Under the pieces are notes generated by a model. The model ran no database searches. It saw only the letters and a program-made list of their open reading frames with translations, and was not told where the DNA came from. Source: Theristus sp. LFF4_11 (Eukaryota > Nematoda > Chromadorea > Monhysterida > Xyalidae). From it: DNA of 64,000 bases. The translations under genes and the position numbers were made by a program. The stretch spans positions 38,737 to 102,736 of the forward strand of contig JASANC010004030.1 in NCBI GenBank assembly GCA_030248135.1. The letters run 5' to 3'. Shown here piece by piece: positions 12,537 through 24,200 of this stretch (positions are counted from its first letter, which is position 1; each line of letters opens with the position of its first letter).

Positions 12537-13671
12537 GTCGCTCGGTTGGTGATGCTGATTATTGGCTGTTGTTGCTTCATCATGAACCCGACGTTCCTTG
12601 CAATTGATCCATTTTTACATACCGGTATATGTATTATTTGTTTCGTTTGGTATTTTTTGTTCAAAAATGAATTTCGGTGGTTCGGATTTCGGAATATTCC
12701 CGCAATAATAAGACGCCGCAAAATCTTTCGAGGTCGAGCTGATGATTTGCAGTAAAATTTTAAATAACAACAAAAAAACAGTTGAACAGAAAAACCTCTT
12801 TTGCTTGGTTCTTTTGCTTTGCTTTTTGAGGCAATAAGATTTGAAATTCCTAGTCCTAGGTTGGTCAAACGTCTAACGAAACATCACATCACACCAACCT
12901 GTTTCCATAAAACGTTGGATAACCATTTTAGCCATTTTTGACTTTGGACAGAAATTCCATTCCATCATCACCAGACAAGGCCAGCGACAAGCAAGAGTTC
13001 TGCGGTCAGTATCATAAAAGTGAGTAAAAAACGCGCTGCTTCATATTTAAAAGTAGGGTGGAAGAGGTGGTCCGCTTCTTCCTCCGTTGACACAAATAAC
13101 GGCGCATTCATGAAGCAGTATTTAGTGACCGCGCAGCTGTGTTAAAACATAGCTGCGCGGGCACTAAGTACTGCAACATGAATGCGCCTTAAGAAAACAA
13201 TGCGAAAGTATAGTTGCCGTGTCCTGGATATTTTTAGGCTCCCCCCCTTCATGTAGCGAGGGCATTGGTCTGCGGGTCGCTCAGTCGTCCGACCACCCCA
13301 ACACGGTTCCGACGCTGGACGCTTCCTCGAGGTGGCACCGGCGGCTTCGGTCGCAAACGCCAGCAACTCGGCTGTCGCCCTCCGGAGCGTTGCGCTCCGG
13401 CCAAGAACAACCAACAACAACCACCCCAACACCAAACTACCGCAGTTTTGGTAGCATTGGGTTTCGGAAATCGCTGAGGGAAGTTTCTAAATGCGAAAAA
13501 TACGTATTATCGAAGGCACTAGTCGGTCATCCAACGCTTATAGAGCCGGACGTATTAAAAAACCCTGTCGTACAGGCCAGAATTCTACGCCAGTAAAAGT
13601 CAGTGAAACCAACATTTTCTTGCGTTTATGAAAGTACTGAGGATCATCATCATCATTGCCATCATACACTA
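12537..13671. other. Divergent intergenic region between MORC and lectin A
   Basis: The two genes diverge from this interval, so both promoters are expected here. No clear TATA box was identified. It contains a palindromic MITE at 13101-13189. A GC-rich block at 13250-13460 is open in several frames (minus frame includes SRKRPASEPCWGGRTTERP). That block could be an exon of an unrecognised gene or a 5' exon, but no splice model could be supported. Confidence 0.5.
13101..13189. mobile_element. Palindromic hairpin MITE (about 89 bp)
   Basis: Arms GGCGCATTCATGAAGCAGTA and its near-complement TGCAACATGAATGCGCC enclose a CGCGCAGCTGTG/CATAGCTGCGCG stem with loop TTAAAA. Nearly the whole element folds on itself. 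Relatives are at 57741-57830 and, split by an insertion, at 45935-46958. Confidence 0.8.
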
Positions 13672-16600
13672 ATGTCACCCATCATCAGCCAGCTGCTGAT
13701 TTTGCTTTTCCTTCTAGCGTCTGTTGTTGCAGATGGTAGGTCATTATTGGGATAAATTTCAGTTTGTGATGACTAGCTTTTGACCTGTGCCTCTGTTCCA
13801 GCCGGATTAAATTTGAAAAAGAAAAGTTCCACTCTTTCAGTAAAACAATCAGTACCAAAAATGAGAGAGTGGGTTCCCCCTAGCACTAGCACAAAGTTGC
13901 GCCTCGTGGGAGGAGGGAAGATGACACCCCCCCCCCGACAAAATGTTCGCATAAATCACAAATTTTAATTCAAAAATCACAAATTTTTTATCAAAAAATT
14001 ACGATTTTTTGTTCAAAAATCACTAATTTTTCTTTAAAAATTATGATGTTTTGCTTCCCAGGTGCATAATCACAGGAAAAACAACTTTTTATGCCCTCGG
14101 ATGCAGCACTCATGCTGCTTAGCGAGTTAATAATGTTATCTCTTTATGCAGACATAAAAATGGTAAAGACAATTTTGCTTTTTGCACCCCCCTAGCAGGT
14201 GACCGGGGGTCCCACTTACCCCCTACCCCCCAAAAAAAACTTGGCACCCCCAAAATGTCCGTCATCTTCGGTACTGCACTGGCCAGCTGCACTGCCGGGT
14301 GATGCAGGGCCAAGAACCGATTAGCATTCCCGGGGATGTCCCACTTGCAGACACCCTCACCTCCAAAAAAGTTTGGCACCCCAATGTTACGACACAAAGT
14401 CGTTTTATTGTCGTTATGTTACGACACAAAGTCGACATAAAGATAAATAAAAACGGAACATACGAGAGCATCAAAAAGTTATTTTTCCTGTGAATATGCG
14501 CTAAATACCCACTGAACACCAAGAGACGCATTGAAAGAGACACCAAAATAAAGCAGAAACATTCTTTGTTGCGAGTGACAAAAACAAACAGAAATCAAAG
14601 TTTCCGGGCTTTTTGTTTTTGTTTTTCAGATGACCACTGTGACGTGCTGCTTCGCAACTCAAATCGGGAGCATTCTCGGGAATTCGCAGGCGTTCATCCT
14701 CAACCTCCGCTGTTGATCAAAGCACCGAATCGACAGCCGATCCATTGGTGGAATGTTCCATCGTGGCGACAAAAACGTTGCTATTTCACGTCGCTCGAAT
14801 CGTTGGACTGGTCGACCGCACTGAGGAGATGCCAAATGCTGACGTATTATAGATCTGTAAGCTGACGCCATTCGTGGGAGCGGCACGTCAGCCGAACTCG
14901 CCACAATACTAGCCAGAAAGCTGATTGCAAAAAATTATAATTGGTCATAACATTCATCATTAGTGATTTGATGAAAAACTCGTTTTTTGCAAAATAGAAT
15001 GGATGGATGGATGGATGGAAAGATGGACTAAAACACCCACACCAAAAAATGAAACATCACACTGCCCTGTCGTTTAGTAGACGCAAAAAGACGCCGCAGT
15101 GAAAATTTCAATATCTTATTGCTGGTATCGGTCGAATGACGGTACTCAGTATGCAATAAGTACTTGTAAACTGTAAATAAATAGCAATTTGATAGTATTC
15201 CAATGTCAGTGCTGCTGCTTTCTTCTTCAAGGTACGAAAGAAAAATGGAAGCTATGAAAGAGAATGGGAGAATGGACGTTTGGTGTGGCCGGAGACATCG
15301 GACATCATGAACTATGTGCAAAAACTTGTGCAAGATCAAATGAAGTCGGAAAAAAGCACTGGGGTAAGATTTTAGGAGCAGCCAAAATGTGATTTACTCC
15401 ATGCACATACCGTATTACCTCTAATAAACCCCCATGGGGGTTTATTTCTTCAGCGACTTCTGGGGGTGGGGGTTTATTTTGGGGGGGGGGGCTTTATTTT
15501 TGGGGGGGGGGGTTTATTTGGAAACCATTTTTAGGAGTGGGCAAAATGGCAAAAATACCTTCCATGGCAGGAAGGAAGTCGCAAAAACTTCTATTCTACA
15601 TAGAAATTTCCTTTTACAACAGCCTTTTGTAATGAAATTACCATTAACTCATCCATTTGGGGCCTTTGGTAGCACAATTTCATCATTTTCACTGCAACCA
15701 GCCACTGAATTCGCTGGGTATGTGTTTCAAACAGGTTTCAATAATCCCCCATGGGGGATTATTTTTGGGGGGGGGGATTATTTGGAAACTTGTCGAGGGG
15801 GTGGGGGTTTATTTTTGGGGGGGTTTAATTTTGGGGGGGGGGTTTAATAGAGGTAATACGGTATCGCGGAGGGCTTCTTGAAAAAGTTATTCTCTTTTGC
15901 TGAGTTTTGAGTAATTATAAATTCTGAACAAAATTTTTGTTTCTCCATTTCGTATCGACATTTTCAATCGTTCTCGTTACCAGAACAAGATATTAAGCAG
16001 AAACTTGGAACTTGAAACACTGATCTCAGATTTGCCCAAGTGACCCTATATGTTGTGTCCCAGAATCAGGGTAGACCCGATAACAAAACCAAAATGACTC
16101 CACCAACTTCATCTGACAAACTTACGACCTGGATTACTTCGGGAGTGTTTTGGATAGCCGCACCAAGCATATAGAAACGAGTTCCTTTTTAGCAGGTTTC
16201 CAAAAGTTTTCTGCATCGCTGCACCGAGTAGTGTTAGCAAAAAAACATATCGCTTTTGTATGTTGCTGCAGAACAGCAGTGAGATATGGTGGACCGGTGG
16301 GAAGCGCTACGGTGACGTTGAAAAGCGCCTGACGATTTGGTGGTTTGAGGAGATCAAACCATATGGAACGGCTCAAACGCGTTTTAAGTGGCAAACAAAC
16401 CATGATTGGATGAGGATGTGCCCGCTGTCTGATTACGTCATGAAGCAGGAATGGGACCCAGAAGCACCTCACAAAGAAGGTATAGGCCCCCAAACGACGC
16501 TGATACATGTGGCAATTATCTAGATATTTGTGAATGTGACATACACCACAAAAAAACGATATCACGAGATGATTTTCTTTTGAATACTGTAATACGATCA

Positions 16601-19600
16601 TCGTAAATTTCCTCCAAGCATGAAAGAGTACCATTACCACATACGGTATGGCCGAATAAATAAGGCAGTCCTTGTATTCTCCCTCAAGGCGGGATTAGTC
16701 GCAGACTAGGAGTTGTCTTTTTCAAGAATGCGAAGATAATTTCAAATCATGTGTGCAAGGAAGAAACAATGAACAGAATAGCAGTACGAAGAATAAATTC
16801 GTTAAAAAACCACGTCAAATTTGACACACATTTGCGTTTCTAAACTTCTTTTTTATTCATTCAAATTTCGCGCGCTCTTTGCTCCCTGAAAAAAGCTGCC
16901 ATGTTTAATCGACCATTCTGTACAAAAGGTGACGGCAAGAATTGCATTGTGCTTTTGGCAAATGCGCCGCGATATCGCATACGCAGTGACCATTGCTCGA
17001 CTGAGCACCGATTCGCTTGCGAAATCAACATCAGGCGGACGTTTACCGCTGGTCTGTCTCGAGGACACGCGTTTGTGTTTTTTTTCTCCTATGAAGTTTG
17101 TTAATTCAATATTTCGTTTTGTAGCTCAATATCGTTGTTTGTATTGACATTCTCTGTTCTGCGACTCAATGCGCGCATTTGCAAAATTCGCGCGCTCCTT
17201 GCACCCTGAAAAAAGCTGCCATGTTTAACCGGCCATACCGTAGAGTCACTCTGATATTATACAGTGGCGGCCAAAAGTTTGGAAACCCCTGCGTGCGCTG
17301 CATATCGCGCATTTTTGCGTTATTATCTGATACTATGCACATAAGCAGTAAATTTTTGATTTTTGGAACAAGCAATTGTTGTGTTCATAAACACAAAGCT
17401 GGCATGTGTTGGGGAGAGACGCACAATAAAAGCACACATATACCACCACACACACACGTGCGCATGGGGGTTTCCAAACTTTTGGCCGCCACTGTATGCA
17501 CTAGCTTCTAAAACGCTTCAAAATTTGTTTCAGCGAAGCCGTACGAAGATTGTACCTTGTGGAGAAGATGCACCGGAGGGAGTGAGGCAGTACGTCAGAA
17601 TGGGCAGTTGAAGTGGCGTTGTGAGTGCGTCAACGGAAGTCGCCATGATCCGGAACAAGCCAAATGCGTCGGTATGAAACACATTTTGTCATGAATTTTT
17701 TTTTACATTTTTTGAGCAAGCCTTTCTTAATTTTTATGTGGACTACTGCATAAAATCTTATCACTTTCATCACATCACTATGTATGTACAAGTATAGTTT
17801 GTTGGATTTCGGAAATAAGTTTAACCCCTTCTTTATATCACAGGTTAAATAAAGTCGTCTATGCTGGATATACGTTTTATCTGTTGCTGCTACTTTTTCC
17901 TGTTGCACTTACCTTAAAATCTGACAATGGTTTTTCCAAAAAACCGGTTTTGAGAGGCATATACCTTAAACCAAAGCTTTATTTTGTCTTCCTACCTAAC
18001 CCAATGTCTACCTTTAAAACTGGTCACAAGATTCACTTTATTTTTTACATCATTCTTTTTGTATTTTGCCCAGAAAATTTTCCAGCGCCACCGAACACAG
18101 CATGCGTCCATGGTGAATCGTGCGCAGGCGGCAGCGAGTGTGTCAACAGCATCTGCCTTTGTCCCACGGCTGATGTCGACGAAGCCAAGCTACCCTATGT
18201 GCGAAACGACACATGTTACAGTTGCGTTGTTTCTGGGTTGAGTTATGATCCTTTATTCTGGCCCCGTCCATCAATGCGCGCATAGATGGGTAAGCAGTTT
18301 CATGCATGACGCGGGAATTCAAAATTGGTAAAGTGGTCCGAGATCTCCCGTAATAAGGCCGAGCCACTTAGGCTATTCTGAGTTACCACTAAAGATTGAA
18401 ACTACTTTCCTTTCACGTCTACAACCGCATTGAGTCGCAGGCAGGTCTTAAAGAAAAGATAATACATAACCAATGAAAACCCCAAACAAAACTTCTCAAT
18501 CGAAACTTTATATGTTTTTTTGTTGTTTGTTCGGCAATGGTTTTGCTGCTGCTGCAGAGTTCGCCCATAATTACAGGTTTTGTTGACGGTGTGTGTCGTG
18601 CTAGTGCGCCTCCGTTCTGCCACGACAGCCTCAGTGTCTGTCATAATGGGCGTTGTGTCTGTGCTCTGGGCGCCATGAAAGTTGGCCAGAAATGCAAAGG
18701 TACGTCTTTTGATTGAGCGCCAGTTTTCACGGAATAAAAAACTTCAAGCAAAAGAACGCTAAAAAATTTTCATCTGGAAATTTTCATTTTTGAAGGCATA
18801 TCGCTTTGTGATCAAGAAAATTTTCCAGAGTGCGTGAAAAGCAAGCAAAAATCTGGTTTCTGATTTTTTTATTGGGATTTGTTTTAATTTGTGCCAAATG
18901 CGCTTTTAGGTCTCATTGATGGGCCATGTGATGAGAACAAGGATTGCATGCGTGGAAGCAGATGTGTTGACGGAAGGTGCACGTGCCCCAACGGGACGAT
19001 TGTTATCAGGAACAGACTCGCTGAGCGTCATTGCAAATGTTTATTTATTGGCTTTATGTTCTCATTGACTACACAAACAGTTATCTTGATTATTGTACAC
19101 GAGAGAGAACTTAAAAAATTAGAAAGCAGCTCTACTTCGTAAATAATATCGATATCGAATAGTTCGATATAGGAAGGAATAGTTGCTGAATCTTCACTGA
19201 AAACGATAGACACACGATATAACATGATAAACAATTTTTGTCCTGGAAAGGGAACTATTAGCAAAGTAGTATTCTGTTTCTTCATTAAGATAATTGTATT
19301 TTTAGCCCCTATTGATGGGCCTTGTGACGAGGACAAGGATTGCTTGCATGAAAGCAAGTGCATTAGCGGAAAATGCAAGTGCCCCGAGTGGACTATCGAT
19401 GTCAAGGATGCTCATGGCAAACGCTACTGCAAAAGTTCGTTCATTTGCTTTTAATTGCAGTATAACTGACAGATTTTCTTAGTGCACATTTGTTTTCCTG
19501 AATTTAATTTTACAGAACAAAAAAAACCTTAAATATATTGTAATAAAAACACAGTCAAACCGATTACCATAACATCAACCACACCAATAACACCAACCAC

Positions 19601-20516
19601 ACCAACAACGAAAACCACACCAACTACACCAACAACACAAACCGTAACAAAAACATCAACCACACCAAGTACACCAACAACACAAACCACAACAACAGCA
19701 TCAACCACACCAACCACACCAACAACACAAACTACTACAACAACACCATTCACACAAACCGCACCAACCACATCAACCCCACCAACAACACAAACCACAA
19801 CAACTACGCAAACCATAACAACAACGTCAACCACACCAACTACACCAACAACACAAACCACAAGAACAACACAAACCACACCAACCACACCAACAACACA
19901 AACCACAACAACAACGTCAACTACACCAACTACACTAAGAAGACAAACCACGCCAACCACACCAACTACACCAACAACACAAACCACAAGAACAACACAA
20001 ACCACACCAACCACACCAACCGCACCAACCACACCAACAGCACAAACCACAACAACAACGTCAACTACACCAACTACACCAACAACACAAACCACAAGAA
20101 CAACACAAACCACACCAACCAAACCAACCGCACCAACCGCACCAACCACACCAACAGCACAAACCACAACAACAACGTCAACTACACCAACTACACCAAG
20201 AAGACAAACCACGCCAACCGCACCAACCACACCATCCACCCAAACACCAAGAAGACAAACCACGCCAACCGCACCAACCACACCATCCACCCAAACTATA
20301 ACAGCCAAACCAACAATCCCATCCCAATCAGGCACGCCCCGTGTTGCCACAAGCGCCACAACGACGAGTTTTCCATTGGACTCCACAAACAACACAGAAT
20401 GGAAACAGAAGAATTCAGCGCAAGTAGCCGTCGGTTTCCTGGGTCTGCCATTTGCTTGGCTTCTCGCGGTTGCCATCAAACAAGCAGCGAGTAAAAATAG
20501 TGACTGTGATTTGTGA
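13672..20516 (+). CDS. Lectin A: CTLD / EB-module / mucin-stalk single-pass membrane protein, 11 exons
   Basis: Exons: 13672-13735, 14630-14856, 15232-15363, 16272-16479, 16929-17051, 17534-17671, 18074-18220, 18577-18699, 18910-19038, 19306-19434, 19555-20516; 793 codons plus stop. Residues 1-20 are a signal peptide (MSPIISQLLILLFLLASVVA). A long-form CTLD spans about 63-245: CYF, IWWTGG (WIG-like), FKWQ and DHCSTEHRFACEI. No EPN/WND sugar-binding motif is visible. Five Cys-rich modules follow, one per exon, all with phase-1 borders: KPYEDCTLWRRC, ACVHGESCAGGSECVNSICLC and three more EB-like units. Exon 11 gives about 280 residues of Thr/Pro-rich (TTPTTPTTQ) stalk, surely O-glycosylated. The anchor is VAVGFLGLPFAWLLAVAI, with a 12-residue tail ending NSDCDL. 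The exon 5 donor is the least certain junction. Likely a surface or mucosal recognition receptor. Confidence 0.82.
15407..15864. mobile_element. MITE family 2 with G-run arms, copy 1
   Basis: Ends read ATACCGTATTACCTCTA and, inverted, TAGAGGTAATACGGTAT. Arms hold repeated CCCCCATGGGGG and TTTATTTTGGGGGGG blocks. The middle (CAACAGCCTTTTGTAATG ... CAGCCACTGAATTCGCTGG) is shared with the copy at 45429-45877. It sits in lectin A intron 3. The G-runs could form G-quadruplexes. Confidence 0.78.
16642..16923. mobile_element. MITE family 3, copy 1, abutting lectin A exon 5
   Basis: Ends are TACGGTATGGCCGA at the left and, inverted, TCGACCATTCTGTA at the right. The interior (AAGGCAGTCCTTGTATTCTC, CGCAGACTAGGAGTTG, CACCCTG-like AAAAAAGCTGCC) recurs inverted at 22965-23230 and direct at 30788-31066. 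A partial copy ends near 17245. The right end is only about five bases before the acceptor of lectin A exon 5. Confidence 0.78.
17262..17494. mobile_element. Tc1/mariner-type MITE (233 bp)
   Basis: Inverted ends CAGTGGCGGCCAAAAGTTTG and CAAACTTTTGGCCGCCACTG match for about 27 bp and are flanked by TA on both sides. Terminal CAGTGGCGGCCAAAAGTTTGG is typical of Tc1 elements. No ORF. It lies in lectin A intron 5. A second copy near 24000 is interrupted by another insertion. Confidence 0.88.
18290..18440. repeat. Dispersed repeat with CATGACGCGGGAATTCAAAA core
   Basis: The unit contains GCATGACGCGGGAATTCA, a GGCCGAGCCACTTAGGC segment, GATTGAAACTA and a CGCATTGAGTCGCAG end. Related copies are at about 20695-20840, 23515-23650 (inverted), 33575-33790 and 41550-41725. 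Outer ends resemble GACTCAATGCGYGCAT in inverted orientation, suggesting a MITE. Several copies lie in lectin introns. Confidence 0.65.
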
Positions 20517-21240
20517 ACTGATTATTGTGGGGCGCTCTCTAGTTATGAATACTGATTAGCAGTACATTCTCTAGTGATGAATGAATACTGATTAGTAGTA
20601 CACTTTCTGGTGATGAATTAGTAGTTGAAACTGTGACCGTTTAGTTGCGAACGTCAATTACATCTTTTCATTTTCTTTTATTTTGGTTCAATTTTTTCAT
20701 GACGCGGGAATTCATAATTGGTAAACTGATCCAAATTCATGAAATGGGGCCGGGTCACTTTGCTTATTTTTAATCGCCACATGAAGATTGAAACTAGTTT
20801 TTTCTATATACGCCTGCAAACGCATTGAGTCGCAGATGCTGTGAGTGAAAGCAAATTTGACTTCGAACTTCAGCGTTCCGTTCTCATTCTAATGTATGTG
20901 TATACATATGCATTCGTGTGGATTACATTATGCGGTATCTGTTGTGCTAAATGACAAGTCTTCAATTATTGTGAACTGTTGCATATAAACGACAAATTCT
21001 TTAATCCGTTCTCAATCCTGATTTTATAAGAGCTCCTCCCCCTCATAAAAGCGCCACAGAAAATTTCACTTTGTTTGTCAAATTTTAATACTTTGCTAAT
21101 CAACAGTCAACTCCTAAGTTTACGAACCAACTCGCTTTTAAACGATTTTGCAGCTAACCCATGAAATGAAGGTTATCACAAGTGGCGAAATTTGCTGTCA
21201 AACCAGCTTATAGACCAGTTTTTTAGAATGAAAAAAAAAA
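20517..21240. other. Convergent intergenic region, lectin A and lectin A2 3' ends
   Basis: The two genes converge here. It contains a short direct duplication (GATGAATACTGATTAG-type units at 20565-20625) and a copy of the CATGACGCGGGAATTC repeat (about 20695-20840). No ORF with coding features was seen. No canonical AATAAA was found close to either stop. Confidence 0.5.
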
Positions 21241-24200
21241 TCACAAAACAACGAGAAAGGTCATCACACACGAAACAGCGACGGCAAGAACCGAAACCAG
21301 TAGAACGTCATTCGCTGCAGTTTTCACTGATGTTTTTCGCTCCTCTATAAAGGATCAGAATGAGACGTTGGAAATGTGCAAAACAGAGTGCACAATAAAT
21401 ATGAAATAATTCGACAATTCACTATATTTGTATGAAAAAGTTCCTAGATTGAAGTGCGAGAAGTCGGAAACCCAGTAACTATTGCGCCGACATACGCAAA
21501 AGCACATGCACACGTGGGGTACCGTAAGGTCTTGCACTTGTACAAGGTTCCTCCCACTTATAATACCCCCACCCAAAAGTGGGCGGAGTGTCACACGGCG
21601 GGAAACCAAAAATTCAAAATTTTCACTTGGTCGAAATCCCATCCCCGTTTATAAAGCCAGGATTTCCTAATCTTCGCTTTATAAGACCTTTTCCCACTTA
21701 TAAGGTTGTCACACAAAATCCCACTTTTTTCAGAAATTTTTGATTTTCAAATTTATATAAGGAGACCTTATATGCAAGACTTTCAGGTATTCACTATTCA
21801 CAGCACCGTTTTTTCTGCTGCTTTGAGGCCCGTTTGTGCCTGACGTATGCAGACTTGTACGTCGACGTACGTCTGGTTAGGAACGGTAGTATGCAATAAC
21901 ACGGGACCTAAAGTGACGTGACGTGACGTGCCGTATGCGCATACGTCAGGTATAAACGGGCCTTTAGTGCAACATTTCTGCGTTACAGCAGAGAATGTAC
22001 GGTGTCTCAAACAGGGCTTTTATCTAGATAATTTTCCATCCAAAAAACCAACCTTTCACATTAATAGTGCAATTCGGTCCTTTCTGCGTCGTTCCTTCTG
22101 GGCATTTGCACACCTTTAGCGTTTCGTTGCAAACGGCCGGCTCGAAACACTGCACGCCGGTATCACATGCCTGATCAACTGTCGCTGAAACATGTCAATA
22201 CATATATATATATATATGAATTTATAATATAAAGTGGAACTCTTACTTGTAGGCAATCAATCGATTGGTTGATGATCATATGATGTACCATTTCTGGCAG
22301 GACAGACTCCGCCTCCGCAGCAGTGGCTGCACAGATTACACGTGATCACCAACCAATCAGCTGTAGCCTATAATCTAGATTTTGACTGTAAGTACAGTTT
22401 AACTCGATAATACATTGTATATCCAACGATAACAAACCAAACACCACCTGCACAGCAATTCGTGTTCAGAATGCATGCATCAACCAATCAGCTAGTTGGA
22501 TGCAAGGGCTAACAAACACTAACAAACACTCATTCTCACCACGCCCAACTGTGCAAGACTATAAGCTTAGTTTGAAACGCTTGTGGAATTTGCGCATAAT
22601 ATTCATTCGTTTAAAATTTCAGCCATAAATTTTCATGCTCACCATTGAAAAAAACAAAATCCCAAAAAGCAAGTAGCGTTTTTAGCGCAAATAAGCACTT
22701 TCTTGTTGATAAACAGGTACGCCAATAGTGACATTATTGCTTAATTATATTTAAATTCCGTTTACATCACAGCACACATTCGGGTTTCATTCCGGTAGGT
22801 GGAAATTGGAGCTGCAATGGTTCAACATAACCACCATTTGTTTTGTATTGTAGTATGTAGGAATGATACCCGAATGGGGCAGAAATGTGGTACATTTTCC
22901 GATACATTGGAGCAACAGTCCGGCGTGTGATACATAGTTGCCGTTGTCGCTGTGAGCATCTATCTACGGAATGACCGAGTAAACATGGTAGCTTTTTCAG
23001 GGTGCAAGGAGCGCGCGAAATTTGAATGAAAGAAAATAGACGATCAGAAACAACATATGTGCCAAATTTGACGTGTTTTTTAGACTAATGGATTCTTCGT
23101 GTTATTCTGTTCATTCTTGCTCCCTTGAACACATGATTAGGAGTTATGTTGGCATTTTTGAAAAAGACAACTCCTAGTCTGCGACGGATCCCGCCTTGAC
23201 GGGCTGCCTTATTTATTCGGTCATACTGTACACGCACATACATTTAAATTTTTTTGCACGTGCGGGTTGGCAAACGTCAAAAAGTAGCTCACCGTGGCAG
23301 ACTTTGTTGACTACGACCAAATTCGGGTGTGAGCAGACGCACGTGTTGTTGTCGCTACAAATGCTACCACCCACACAGCGTTGGAAGTGCGTGCACGTTT
23401 CGCCAGGCCAAGCTGCAAAATACACCGAGAAGAAAATGACCATTGTCAATTTTTTTTAGGTTCTGCGACTGAATGAGTTTGCGCAGACGTGAAAGGAAAC
23501 TAGTTTTTTTTTAAAAATCTTTATGTGGCAGTTCACAATTGCCTAAGTGACTCGGCCCCATTTAGGAGACCCGGTTCACTTTACCAATTTTGAATTCCCG
23601 CGTCATGCATAAAACTGTTTATTTATCTATGCGCGCATTGAGTCGAAGGGACCAAAATAAAAGATGATACACAAAAAGTAAAAGAAGTAATACGGTGTGG
23701 CTTTTGTTGGCTTTGACTCAATGCGTGTGTAGACCTATAAATATGAACAAAATAATAAGTTTCATGGTTGGGATCAATGCCGCAATTCAAAATTGTTTAA
23801 GTGATCGGATCGTATCGTAGGGAATTTTTACAGAAAACGACGAACTGTTTAATCCCGCTGTTCTCATTCTTCATTCATGCATGACTTCCTCCCACTTCCT
23901 CCCTACAAAAATCTAAATTTTTATAAATAAATTATGATTTAAAATTTTCATTAGGGGCCTTACATACATACTGTACATGCAGTACTTTACGGTACCTACA
24001 GTGACGGCCAAAGGTTTAGAAACCCCCAAATGCGCGCGCGCGTGTGTGGTGGTATATGCGTGCTTTTATTGAGCGTCTGTCCCCAACAGGGTCAGGACAA
24101 AACCCTTCCCCTCCCCTCCCCTCCCCTCCCCTCCTCGTAACTGTTCCTGGCAATCAGGGACGTTTTAAAAAAGTCGTATCGAGACCCACTGCAGAGTTAC

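Noticed and set aside
12129..12755. Plus-strand ORF of about 208 codons with hydrophobic stretches
   Set aside because: It overlaps MORC exon 1 on the opposite strand, where WPFSAIAELI is clearly coding, and has no splice context or domain.
19529..20479. Long minus-strand ORF (over 300 codons, rich in Val/Gly) opposite the lectin A mucin exon
   Set aside because: It is the complement of the ACA/CCA/ACC Thr-Pro codon repeat. The plus frame joins the upstream exons in phase and ends in a TM plus stop. The minus frame has no domain.
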